Positions 1 through 7,001 of a stretch of 20,720 nucleotides of DNA are shown here, piece by piece (position 1 is the first letter of the stretch; every line of letters starts with the position of its first letter). Where the stretch lies: NCBI GenBank assembly GCA_946479785.1, contig CAMLHQ010000059.1, positions 1 through 20,720 of the forward strand. Reading direction: 5' to 3'. The DNA comes from an uncultured Nitrospira sp. (lineage in GTDB: Bacteria; Nitrospirota; Nitrospiria; Nitrospirales; Nitrospiraceae). The notes under the pieces are model-generated. The model saw only the letters and a program-made list of their open reading frames with translations, was not told the DNA's origin and made no database searches. The position numbers and the translations under genes are program-made.

Positions 1-2
1 TG

Positions 3-431
3 GGCGACGAGTTTTTGTTGAACAATCCCAATGTCACGAGGGTGAACTTAAGCTACGAGGAACTGGACTTGAAATTGTCATACGAGCTGTTCGCTTGGCT
101 GCGATTATACGGAGGCGGCGGATATATCGTGCATCGCTTCCCGGACGATTTAGGCCGTGGGACCACCCAATGGGGAGTGGAAGTGGTCAGCACACAGACG
201 TTTCTAGGAGGACGGCTGCGCCCTGTCGCCTATGGGGACTTTCAATGTAATGAGCGAACGAATTGGGAAATCGGCCGGTCGATCATGGCCGGTGTCCAGT
301 TTGAGAATGCCCGCATCGGAGACCGGCAGATTCAACTGCTGGCCGAGTACTATGCTGGTCCTTCACCAGACGGGCAATTCTACCCACAGCGAGTGTCCTG
401 GTACGGCATCGGCGTGCATCTGTACTTTTGA
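3..431 (+). CDS. DUF1207 outer-membrane protein, C-terminal part
   Basis: The reading frame is open through the left edge, with GDEF ahead of the first possible internal start, so this is the 3' end of a longer gene (142 codons visible). The visible part has the feel of DUF1207 proteins: an LSYEELDLKLSYEL stretch, LRLYGGGGY, a W-G-x-E-V segment, and near the end EYYAG-SPDGQFY followed by RVSWYGIGVHLYF. Alternating polar and aromatic residues and a C-terminal aromatic (F) after hydrophobic positions fit the last strands of an outer-membrane beta-barrel. DUF1207 has no established biochemical role that I know of. The family call rests on remembered motif resemblance; the outer-membrane location is inferred from the strand pattern. 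Confidence 0.8.
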   Translation, partial: GDEFLLNNPNVTRVNLSYEELDLKLSYELFAWLRLYGGGGYIVHRFPDDLGRGTTQWGVEVVSTQTFLGGRLRPVAYGDFQCNERTNWEIGRSIMAGVQFENARIGDRQIQLLAEYYAGPSPDGQFYPQRVSWYGIGVHLYF

Positions 432-443
432 TACTTTTAAATA

Positions 444-457
444 GAGACTCGAGTCTC
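444..457. repeat. Perfect 14-bp palindrome GAGACTCGAGTCTC
   Basis: GAGACTC is followed directly by its reverse complement GAGTCTC, 12 bases after the stop codon of the DUF1207 gene. With no spacer it would make a poor hairpin terminator, so it may equally be a dyad protein-binding site or chance. No T-run follows. Confidence 0.4.
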
Positions 458-553
458 CGTCTCAGAACATTTCCTTCGGATTCTTTAGCACTAAGGCAGA
501 CTCCACGCTCAGCAATTCCCTCTCTTGGTTTCCCAGGGTGTCATACAGTTGAA

Positions 554-571
554 TCTGGGTGAGGCCCTAGT
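554..571 (+). promoter_or_regulatory. Degenerate member of the ACTAGG-N6-CCTAGT site family
   Basis: The sequence is TCTGGG-TGAGGC-CCTAGT. The right half-site is perfect and the left matches 4 of 6 bases. It ends 34 bases before the start codon at 606. A further CCCTAGT (565-571) and ACTAGGG (585-591) form a perfect 7-bp inverted repeat with a 13-base spacer. The same half-sites recur at 9991-10008, 10757-10774 and 11097-11114. The operator role is an inference. Confidence 0.4.
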
Positions 572-605
572 TAGTTCCAGACACACTAGGGTGTACGGTG
601 ACAGC

Positions 606-845
606 ATGGAAGACCACGAACCGATCCTGATGTGTGCGTCCTGCTGGCGAATTCAGCCTTTAGAGGACGACCTGAGTTCGGAACCGGATCGATGGATCGA
701 TCCGACGACGTTTATGGCCTGCGGACAATTGAGCTCACATGAATATGAAATCATTGATGGGTACTGCGATCCTTGCTTGATGGAGATAGCCCTGCGGGAT
801 CACCACGCTCTGGTCCGCGCAGCCGGAGAGCGCACCAACGCGTAA
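606..845 (+). CDS. Small double-CxxC protein resembling the zinc tail of PAS kinases
   Basis: A protein of 79 residues starting MEDHEPILMCASC. Two CxxC pairs (CASC near residue 10, CDPC near residue 58) flank a central tryptophan and an acidic stretch. This order resembles the short tail found at the end of many PAS histidine kinases and receivers (CASCKxIR, a Trp, then HGICPDC), here as a separate protein. The two pairs would suit one structural zinc or a redox pair. The frame is open upstream to a TTG at 525, but the ATG at 606 begins at the conserved part and lies after the palindrome at 554-591; no strong ribosome binding site marks either start. It ends 13 bases before the TPR gene, so the two are probably co-transcribed. 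Function unknown. Confidence 0.65.
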   Translation: MEDHEPILMCASCWRIQPLEDDLSSEPDRWIDPTTFMACGQLSSHEYEIIDGYCDPCLMEIALRDHHALVRAAGERTNA

Positions 846-858
846 GGGAAGAACAGAT

Positions 859-1575
859 ATGCCATGGCTCTCGAAGATCTGGATGCTACCCACGGCAGCC
901 TTCGTTTTTGGATGCCTCGCCTCCTGGCCCGCCGACACGCAGGGTCAGGACACGCTCTGGAATACCTGGAGACAAGGGGGGCTGCAGGCGCTTCATGAGG
1001 GCCGGTTGGTAGATGCCGAGCGATTGCTGACTGCTGCGCTGGAGCAGGCCGAAAAATACGGAGTCGAGGATCTTCGCGTGGCGGATGCGGCAAACGACTT
1101 GGCGGTGGTATATGCGAACTCCGGCAAGCCGGTAGAAGCGGAGCTTCTCTTCAGCCGGGCCTTGGTCATTGGCGAGAAAGGACTGGGTCCGGACCACCCT
1201 GGCGTTGGAGCGACCGTTCAAAATCTCGGCATTCTCTACGCCACACAAGAGCGGTTTCGTGAAGCCGAACCTCTGCTGAAACGTTCCTTGGCGATCAATC
1301 TGAAAGAATTCGGCGGCAAACACCTGCGCACGGCCTTGTCGTTGAAAACACTTTCAAGCTTTTATGCGATTCAGGGGCACATGGGTGAAGCCGAACGACT
1401 GATCCAGAAGTCGCTGGCAATCCTGGAAGAAAGCCGAGTGCGGGAAGGTGACCCGCAGTATACGTCGACTCTGGAGGTGCTCGCGGCCATCCTACGCAAC
1501 ACCAACCGGGAGCAGGAAGCACGGGACCTCGAACGGCGTCTCGAAACTGCTCAAGATACGACGGTGTATCGGTAG
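859..1575 (+). CDS. Exported TPR-repeat protein
   Basis: A protein of 238 residues. The N-terminus (MPWLSKIW, a hydrophobic run, then ASWPADTQGQD) looks like a signal peptide cleaved near residue 28, so the protein is probably periplasmic. From about residue 70 to 230 it carries four or so tetratricopeptide repeats of the long TPR_12 type. The repeated cores are NDLAVVYANSGKPVEAE, QNLGILYATQERFREAE, KTLSSFYAIQGHMGEAE and EVLAAILRNTNREQEA, spaced about 42 residues apart with the GPDHPGVG linker typical of the class. Such repeats bind other proteins; no partner is evident. A GGGAAG ribosome binding site lies at 846-851. The gene follows the CxxC gene by 13 bases and precedes a DUF1328 gene by 31 bases, suggesting one operon. 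Confidence 0.85.
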   Translation: MPWLSKIWMLPTAAFVFGCLASWPADTQGQDTLWNTWRQGGLQALHEGRLVDAERLLTAALEQAEKYGVEDLRVADAANDLAVVYANSGKPVEAELLFSRALVIGEKGLGPDHPGVGATVQNLGILYATQERFREAEPLLKRSLAINLKEFGGKHLRTALSLKTLSSFYAIQGHMGEAERLIQKSLAILEESRVREGDPQYTSTLEVLAAILRNTNREQEARDLERRLETAQDTTVYR

Positions 1576-1606
1576 TAGTCAGTGCGTCTGACGAAAGGAG
1601 CCGACC

Positions 1607-1774
1607 ATGTTGAGCTGGGCAGTTACTTTTCTTGTCGTGGCGATTATTGCAGGCTTGCTGGGCTTGTCCGGTGTCGCCGGCACAGCAACACAAATCGCCT
1701 ATGTGTTGTTCGTAGTGTTCTTGATCTTTGCCGCCGTCAGTTTTGTCATGGGTCGCCGCCCTCCGGTGACCTAG
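1607..1774 (+). CDS. DUF1328 small membrane protein
   Basis: A 55-residue protein starting [16 protein letters not shown], with [13 protein letters not shown] in the middle, a second hydrophobic stretch ([17 protein letters not shown]) and a short basic tail ending RRPPVT. Two transmembrane helices around a small Gly/Ala-rich turn, together with the length, fit DUF1328 (the YtjA family of proteobacteria) closely. The family is of unknown role, often reported in stress-related settings. The start is fixed by a good ribosome binding site, AAAGGAG at 1594-1600, six bases before the ATG. Its place 31 bases after the TPR gene suggests co-transcription. Confidence 0.88.
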   Translation: MLSWAVTFLVVAIIAGLLGLSGVAGTATQIAYVLFVVFLIFAAVSFVMGRRPPVT

Positions 1775-1825
1775 TGGCAATAAAGAGTTACGGATAGGGC
1801 GAGAAAAGAACGTTTGACGTTTGAG

Positions 1826-1848
1826 CCTATCGATATCGCTTCGATAGG
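1826..1848 (+). terminator. Stem-loop after the DUF1328 gene
   Basis: CCTATCGA (1826-1833) and its perfect reverse complement TCGATAGG (1841-1848) flank a 7-base loop. It lies 51 bases after the DUF1328 stop. Only GTGTTTC follows instead of a proper T-run, so a terminator role is possible but not secure. A direct repeat TTGACGTTTG (1814-1823 and 1893-1902) brackets it. Confidence 0.4.
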
Positions 1849-1956
1849 TGTTTCACGCCTCTATCACTCTCTGTAGTTGTCCAGCCTCGTTCTTGACGTT
1901 TGGATGCGGCTAGTCATTTCTTTCAGCCGGAGGACCCGCTGCTAAGGTGAATCACC

Positions 1957-2193
1957 ATGTGGTTCCACTACCTTGTCCCAGGAGTTATTGCGATAGTTAC
2001 ACCAGCAGCATTTCCGGTGCTGAACATCCCGCAACAGGGCCAAGTCGAAGGCGAAGTGATGCAAGTATTTCCCACCGCGATCGTTATCAAGAATGAACAA
2101 GGCCATGCCACGGTGCTCCAAGTCACCCCTCGTACTCAACTCGGCGCACAATTCAATCCGGGCGACAAGATCGTCGCCTATGTCACTCCTTAG
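1957..2193 (+). CDS. Small exported protein of unknown function
   Basis: A protein of 78 residues. MWFHYLVPGVIAIVTPAAFPVLN is a short signal sequence or anchor. The remainder (about residues 27-78) shows the pattern GxVExEVxxVFP-x-IVIKN, then a run of hydrophobic strands, ending TQL-x6-NPGDKIVAYV. This resembles a single small beta-barrel of the OB or DUF5666-like kind and recalls the protein at 10213-10650 (FERLSIGDRV). The start is supported by AAGGTGA seven bases before the ATG. It stands alone, converging on the kinase array, with a weak stem-loop between. No function is assigned. Confidence 0.65.
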   Translation: MWFHYLVPGVIAIVTPAAFPVLNIPQQGQVEGEVMQVFPTAIVIKNEQGHATVLQVTPRTQLGAQFNPGDKIVAYVTP

Positions 2194-2257
2194 GGCGTTG
2201 CTTCCGTACAATTAAAGGCCAGCACCGCACTCATGCCATAAAGTCCTGAGCGTCGAA

Positions 2258-2280
2258 CTCTGAATCACTGAGACTCAGAG
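2258..2280. terminator. Weak stem-loop between convergent genes
   Basis: CTCTGA (2258-2263) pairs with TCAGAG (2275-2280). Two further pairs (TC 2265-2266 with GA 2272-2273) follow one mismatch, leaving a 5-base loop. It lies between the plus-strand gene ending at 2193 and the minus-strand kinase ending at 2302, so it could serve both. No clear T-run is present on either side. Confidence 0.4.
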
Positions 2281-2301
2281 CAGCCATCAAGCCTCAAAAC
2301 T

Positions 2302-4278
2302 TTAAAACGGCAGAGGTTCCTGTGGATCCACGAGGTGAATTGCACCGCATTGTATGCTTTTAATGGTGTGATAGAGAGAGTCAGCAGCGGACTCTTTGGT
2401 GAGGAGGGTAAGCGCTCCGGCTGCTTTCATGACCTGCTGCATTTGAGGAGAGGCATTGACCGAAAGTCCGATGACGGCCGAGCCAGGTAAGGCTTTTGTA
2501 ATCCGCCTCGTCGCCTCGATGCCATCCATTTGCGGCATGTTGACATCCATGATAATCACGTGCGGGAGCAGTCGCTTGGCCTCATCGACTGCATCCTCGC
2601 CGTTTCCAGCTTCTCCAACGACGTCGATTTCGGGGTATTCATTCAGCAGGGTCCGCAATCCCTCCCGTACCATGGCGTGGTCGTCCACCAACAGCACACG
2701 AATCACTTTCACGTCCCGTTGGGGTGCTGACTCCCGAGTGCGTCGTACCGAGTCAACCGAACGAGCTGATCGCTGATAGGCCCTGATCTCTCCGACAGGC
2801 TCAGCTTCGAATACTTTCAATTCGGCATTGTTGGTGAGCGGCAGCTCGAGCCTGGCAGTCGTACCGCAGCCCGGTGCGGAATCAATCGTGAAGGATCCGC
2901 CGAGCGCGTACATCCGTTCGCGGATGCTGAAGAGACCGAACTTATCGGCAGCGACCTCCGCGGTCGGACGGGCATCGAACCCGATGCCTTGGTCCTTCAC
3001 CGTGATGGTGAGTTGTGCGTCCTTTTCTTCCAGCATCACGAATGCACGCTCGGTCTTGGCATGCTTGACCACGTTCATCAACAACTCTCTCGCCGATTGA
3101 AAGAGCAATCCTTCCTGGTCGATGGAGAGCCACGGCCGCTCCTCCGGGACCTCGACCGTAACGAGAAGTTCATGACGTCGCATCTCTTCGCCTAGCCACG
3201 ACAGGGCCGAGGACAAACCGAATTGCGCGAGCACCGGCGGCAGGAGTTGAGCCACGAGAGATCGCGTATAGGTCAGCGACCGGTTGAGGACGTCGTCGGC
3301 TTCCTCGAGCGTCTCACGCAGTTCCGTTTCCCCACGTGTCTTTAAGGCCTGGGTCAACTTCATCCGGGTCACGACCAGGAGTTGCGCCAGATAATCGTGA
3401 AGTTCGCCGGCCAGACGGCGGCGTTCGCGTTGTTCCGTTAGATTCAGTTCGGACGTCAACGCGCGCAGCCGCTGCTCCGAATCGGTCAGCGCTTTGGTCC
3501 GTTCGGCGACTCGGCGCTCCAGATCCATCGTGAGCCGCATGAGCGCCGCCTCGGCCTCTTTCCGCTCGGTCACGTCCTCGATGACCGCGATGGTGCGCAA
3601 CGGCTCCCCGGCAGAGTCGCGGATCAGGCGCGCGGACACCCGGACCCATCGGATGTCACCGTCCTTCCGAAGATACCGCTTCTCGCTGTGATATACCTCG
3701 ATCTGACCTCGAAGCAGTCTCGTGGTTCCGACATCGTCGCTCGACCGATCTTCCGGATGGGCCAGGTCACGTGGCGTCATCGCCAGGAGCTCATCACGTT
3801 TGAACCCGGTGATGTCGCAAAAACGGTCGTTAACCCGGATGAAGCGGCCGGTCTCCGCACTCATCTGCGCCTGGCCCACCGCGGCCATTTCGAAATTCAC
3901 CCTGAACTGCTCTTCGCTGTCACTGAGCGCAATCTGCTGGCGACGCGCGCGGATCAACAGCAGCGAGACGATCCAGATCAGGACGACGCCCATCCCGCGA
4001 TTGACCATGGCAATCCAGGCGTCAAGGCCTGGACGGGATATAAAGAACAGAGTGGCGATCAAGACGGTCGCCGTCGTCGCACCGCCGATTACTAATCGCG
4101 CGTCAAACGGTGTCGTGCGCGACAGCAGCCAAATAGGCAGGAGATAGAGCAGCCAGACGGCAATGCCCAGTGGCGTGGTGAAATGCAAAAAACCGATCGC
4201 GCCGAACCAGGCCCCGACTGCAGCGTAAAACAACGGTCGTTTTGAAAGGGGACTCATAGATGTCCAGCCGGGCGTCAC
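2302..4278 (-). CDS. Membrane PAS histidine kinase (HisKA_3) fused to a NarL-type receiver
   Basis: A protein of 658 residues. Residues 14-110 hold about four transmembrane helices (TPLGIAVWLLYLLPIW is the second). A PAS domain follows (about 122-240), then a coiled coil (245-275). The HisKA_3 dimerisation domain has its phosphorylated histidine at about 294 in GELHDYLAQLL. The ATPase domain spans about 390-482, with N-box LLMNVVKHA, G1 DQGIGFD and a FGLFSIRERM motif. A receiver lies at 525-640 (VLLVDDH, acceptor Asp578 in IIMDVNMP, Lys in LTKES). The receiver is NarL-like but no HTH follows, so output must pass to another protein. It is third in a three-gene minus-strand array. The GTG start lies 3 bases after the upstream stop, implying coupling; the ATG at 4259 (MSPLSKRP) is an alternative. 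Confidence 0.88.
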   Translation of the reverse strand: MTPGWTSMSPLSKRPLFYAAVGAWFGAIGFLHFTTPLGIAVWLLYLLPIWLLSRTTPFDARLVIGGATTATVLIATLFFISRPGLDAWIAMVNRGMGVVLIWIVSLLLIRARRQQIALSDSEEQFRVNFEMAAVGQAQMSAETGRFIRVNDRFCDITGFKRDELLAMTPRDLAHPEDRSSDDVGTTRLLRGQIEVYHSEKRYLRKDGDIRWVRVSARLIRDSAGEPLRTIAVIEDVTERKEAEAALMRLTMDLERRVAERTKALTDSEQRLRALTSELNLTEQRERRRLAGELHDYLAQLLVVTRMKLTQALKTRGETELRETLEEADDVLNRSLTYTRSLVAQLLPPVLAQFGLSSALSWLGEEMRRHELLVTVEVPEERPWLSIDQEGLLFQSARELLMNVVKHAKTERAFVMLEEKDAQLTITVKDQGIGFDARPTAEVAADKFGLFSIRERMYALGGSFTIDSAPGCGTTARLELPLTNNAELKVFEAEPVGEIRAYQRSARSVDSVRRTRESAPQRDVKVIRVLLVDDHAMVREGLRTLLNEYPEIDVVGEAGNGEDAVDEAKRLLPHVIIMDVNMPQMDGIEATRRITKALPGSAVIGLSVNASPQMQQVMKAAGALTLLTKESAADSLYHTIKSIQCGAIHLVDPQEPLPF

Positions 4279-4281
4279 TCG

Positions 4282-6918
4282 CTAAACTGAGGCCTCAATC
4301 TTCTTCTTTTGTAGGTATTTTGTCGAGGTGGCCACGATGGCCCTATACACCACGTCGGCCGGCGCGCCTTTCGACAAGAACTCGTCCGCGCCGGCTCGCC
4401 GCATGGCGGCCTCTAGTTCCCGTGACGTGTTCACCGAGATACCGACGATGGCGGTGTGCCCGAAGGCCGCCTTGATGCGTCTCGTGGCCTCTATTCCGTC
4501 GATCTTAGGCATATTCACATCCATGATGACACAATCGGGACGGAGTTTGTCGACAAAGGCGACGGCTTCTTCGCCGTCCCACGCTTCACCGACAATGACG
4601 ACGTCGATGTGCTCCTGTAAGAGCCCTCTCATGCCTTCCCGCACCAAGGGGTGATCGTCGACCAACAGCACCCGAATGCGATTCGTGCCCCGCTCAAATC
4701 CTGAGTCTGGAGCACTGGGCGCTGAGTGAAGGAAGCGAGGTGATCGCTGACAGGGCACTGCCTCCCCGAGCGGTTCGGCACTCGTCACCTTTGCTTGAGC
4801 ACTCATTGATAGCGGTAGGACCAATCTGGCCGTCATGCCTTTCCCCGAGGCGGATTCCACCTCGAATCGCCCTCCGATCGCGAGCATCCGTTCCCGGATA
4901 CTGAAGAGGCCGAATTTCGAGGACATAGATGAAGGTGGGTTCGTGGTAGCGGTGGTGAGGGCCATGTGCACACCGGCCCCTTCGTCTCGGACCGTAATGC
5001 GCAAGTCGCCATCCTGTTGCTCGATGGCCACAACTGCCTGATCCGTCCCGGCATGCTTGCGCACATTGATCAACAACTCGCGAACCGATTGGAACAACAG
5101 CACCGCCTGGTCTTCCGGCAGGAGGATCCGGTCGGCCACTGACTGCCGTACCTCGACAGACAATTCCTGCCTGACCATCTGCTCCGCCAGCCACTTCAAA
5201 GCGGCCGGCAGCCCGAATTCGTGCAGAACCGGAGGGCTCAACTGGGTGACGAGTGTTCGTGTGTAGGTGAGGGCTTCGTTGACGACGGCTTCGGCTTCCC
5301 GCACGATTTCCGCTTGTGCGGGCGGAGAGGCCAGACGCTTGATCTGCCCGAGCTTCATGCGTAGCAACGCCAACAGCTGCGCGAGATAATCATGAAGATC
5401 GGTCGCCAGACGCTTTCGTTCACGCTGTTCGGTCAAATTCAAGTCCGTCGTCAACGCGCGAAGGCGTCCATGCAGGTTAACCAATTCGACGGTCCGTTCC
5501 GCGACGCGAGCCTCCAGTTCCTGCGTGAAGGAACGAAAGCGTGCTTCCGCCAACTTGCGCTCCGTCACGTCGAAGTTCACACCGATCATGCGCACTGGAT
5601 TTCCCCGTTCATCCTTGAGTACCCGCCCCTTCGCCGCCAGCCAACGGATCTGGCCATCGGATAAGACGACGCGGAATTCGTATTCCAAGGCGCCCACATC
5701 TTCGATGGCTCGTTGAACAGACTGCTGAATGACCGGGCGATCCTCCGGATGGATGTGGCAGTAGAACTCCGGACGAGAAGCACTCACACTGCCCTCCGAC
5801 AGTCCGAGCAAGGCGAACTCTTTAGAATCCCATCGCGTGGTGTCGTTGACAAGGTCCACGTCCCAGGCGCCCATTTCGCCACCGGCCAGGGCCAACCGCA
5901 AACGCTCCTCGCTTTGACGCAGTTCTTCCTGTGTACGGCGCAAGTCGGTCACATCGGTGTGGGTCCCAAACCAACGGGTAATTCGCCCCTCCCCGTTGCG
6001 AATCGGCGTTGCACGCGACAGAAACCAACGGTATCGGCCGTCCCGTCCTCGCATCGGGAACGTCTCCTCCCATGTTTCTCCCGTGTCACGCGCCCGGCGC
6101 CAGGTTTCGAGGACTCGATCCAGATGGTCGGGATGATGAACCTTCTCCCAGACTCGTCCCTCCGCCTCGTCGAATACGGCCCCCGTGTATTCGTACCAGC
6201 GCCGGTTGTACCAGAAAGGCAATCCGGTGGCATCCGCCATCCAGGCGAATTGGGTGATGTTGTCGGCCAACGTGCGGAACCGCTCTTCACTCTCGCGTAG
6301 CGCGTCATTAGCCAGCTTGCGCTGAGTAATATCGGTGGCAACGCCGAGTACGTGCGTCGCTCGACCCTGCTCGTCGAACAGCGGCCGCTTGACCGTTTGC
6401 AGCCAACGAATCGAACCGGTAGCGTCGGTGATGGTCTCCTCGGGAATGAGTAGGTCTTTGAGCGAATCGAGGACGTCGCGGTCCTTCTGCTGAAAATGAG
6501 CGACTTCGTGCTCATTCGCATTGAAATCCGCGTCCGTCTTACCGAGCAGTCCTTCCACCGTGGTACCGTAACAATCCGCGACTGCCTGGTTGACTAAGGT
6601 GAATCGCCCTTGCCGGTCTTTAGCAAACACGAAATTGGGGTCCGTATCGATGATCTGACGGATGAAGGCATGAGATTTTCGAAGCGCCTCTTCCGTTCCT
6701 TGCCCGTCCGTCGTGTCGCCCACGGCGGTATTGATGCCGAAGTCATACACAACGGCCTCCGACAGCTCAGCGGCGCGTCTTGATCGTTCGTCGGTGACGC
6801 GCAACTGTTCTTCAGCCTGGCGGCCTTGCCCAATCCGCGTTTCGTACTCGGCGAGCTTTAATCGCAGGGCGGTATTTTCACGGAGGAGAGCGTCGTAAGA
6901 GGGCATCGACTCTGTCAT
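4282..6918 (-). CDS. Soluble triple-PAS histidine kinase (HisKA_3) fused to a NarL-type receiver
   Basis: A protein of 878 residues with no transmembrane helix. A coiled coil comes first (about 8-60), then three PAS domains with their PAC motifs (about 80-205, 210-335 and 340-460; THVLGVATDIT, RWFGTHTDVT and MIGVNFDVTERK). A second coiled coil is followed by HisKA_3, with the phospho-acceptor near His509 in TDLHDYLAQLL. The ATPase carries RELLINVRKHA, DEGAGV and FGLFSIRERM. The receiver lies at about 747-860 with acceptor Asp800 in VIMDVNMP. The PAS domains probably sense a small ligand or redox state in the cytoplasm. No HTH follows the receiver. I start at the ATG at 6918; a TTG at 6927 and an ATG at 6906 are alternatives, none with a strong ribosome binding site. 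It is the second gene of the array, 83 bases after the first. Confidence 0.87.
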   Translation of the reverse strand: MTESMPSYDALLRENTALRLKLAEYETRIGQGRQAEEQLRVTDERSRRAAELSEAVVYDFGINTAVGDTTDGQGTEEALRKSHAFIRQIIDTDPNFVFAKDRQGRFTLVNQAVADCYGTTVEGLLGKTDADFNANEHEVAHFQQKDRDVLDSLKDLLIPEETITDATGSIRWLQTVKRPLFDEQGRATHVLGVATDITQRKLANDALRESEERFRTLADNITQFAWMADATGLPFWYNRRWYEYTGAVFDEAEGRVWEKVHHPDHLDRVLETWRRARDTGETWEETFPMRGRDGRYRWFLSRATPIRNGEGRITRWFGTHTDVTDLRRTQEELRQSEERLRLALAGGEMGAWDVDLVNDTTRWDSKEFALLGLSEGSVSASRPEFYCHIHPEDRPVIQQSVQRAIEDVGALEYEFRVVLSDGQIRWLAAKGRVLKDERGNPVRMIGVNFDVTERKLAEARFRSFTQELEARVAERTVELVNLHGRLRALTTDLNLTEQRERKRLATDLHDYLAQLLALLRMKLGQIKRLASPPAQAEIVREAEAVVNEALTYTRTLVTQLSPPVLHEFGLPAALKWLAEQMVRQELSVEVRQSVADRILLPEDQAVLLFQSVRELLINVRKHAGTDQAVVAIEQQDGDLRITVRDEGAGVHMALTTATTNPPSSMSSKFGLFSIRERMLAIGGRFEVESASGKGMTARLVLPLSMSAQAKVTSAEPLGEAVPCQRSPRFLHSAPSAPDSGFERGTNRIRVLLVDDHPLVREGMRGLLQEHIDVVIVGEAWDGEEAVAFVDKLRPDCVIMDVNMPKIDGIEATRRIKAAFGHTAIVGISVNTSRELEAAMRRAGADEFLSKGAPADVVYRAIVATSTKYLQKKKIEASV

Positions 6919-7001
6919 AACAGTCAAAGTGTTGAATCGCCGTCGAGTGAGTAGTTATCTGAATCCACACATTCCCATCACGACAACTCACCATTTTAAA
7001 T

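Noticed and set aside
5713..6300. 195-codon open frame on the plus strand
   Set aside because: It runs antisense through the PAS region of the triple-PAS kinase; its composition is what a GC-rich gene gives on the opposite strand, and no domain or ribosome binding site is visible.
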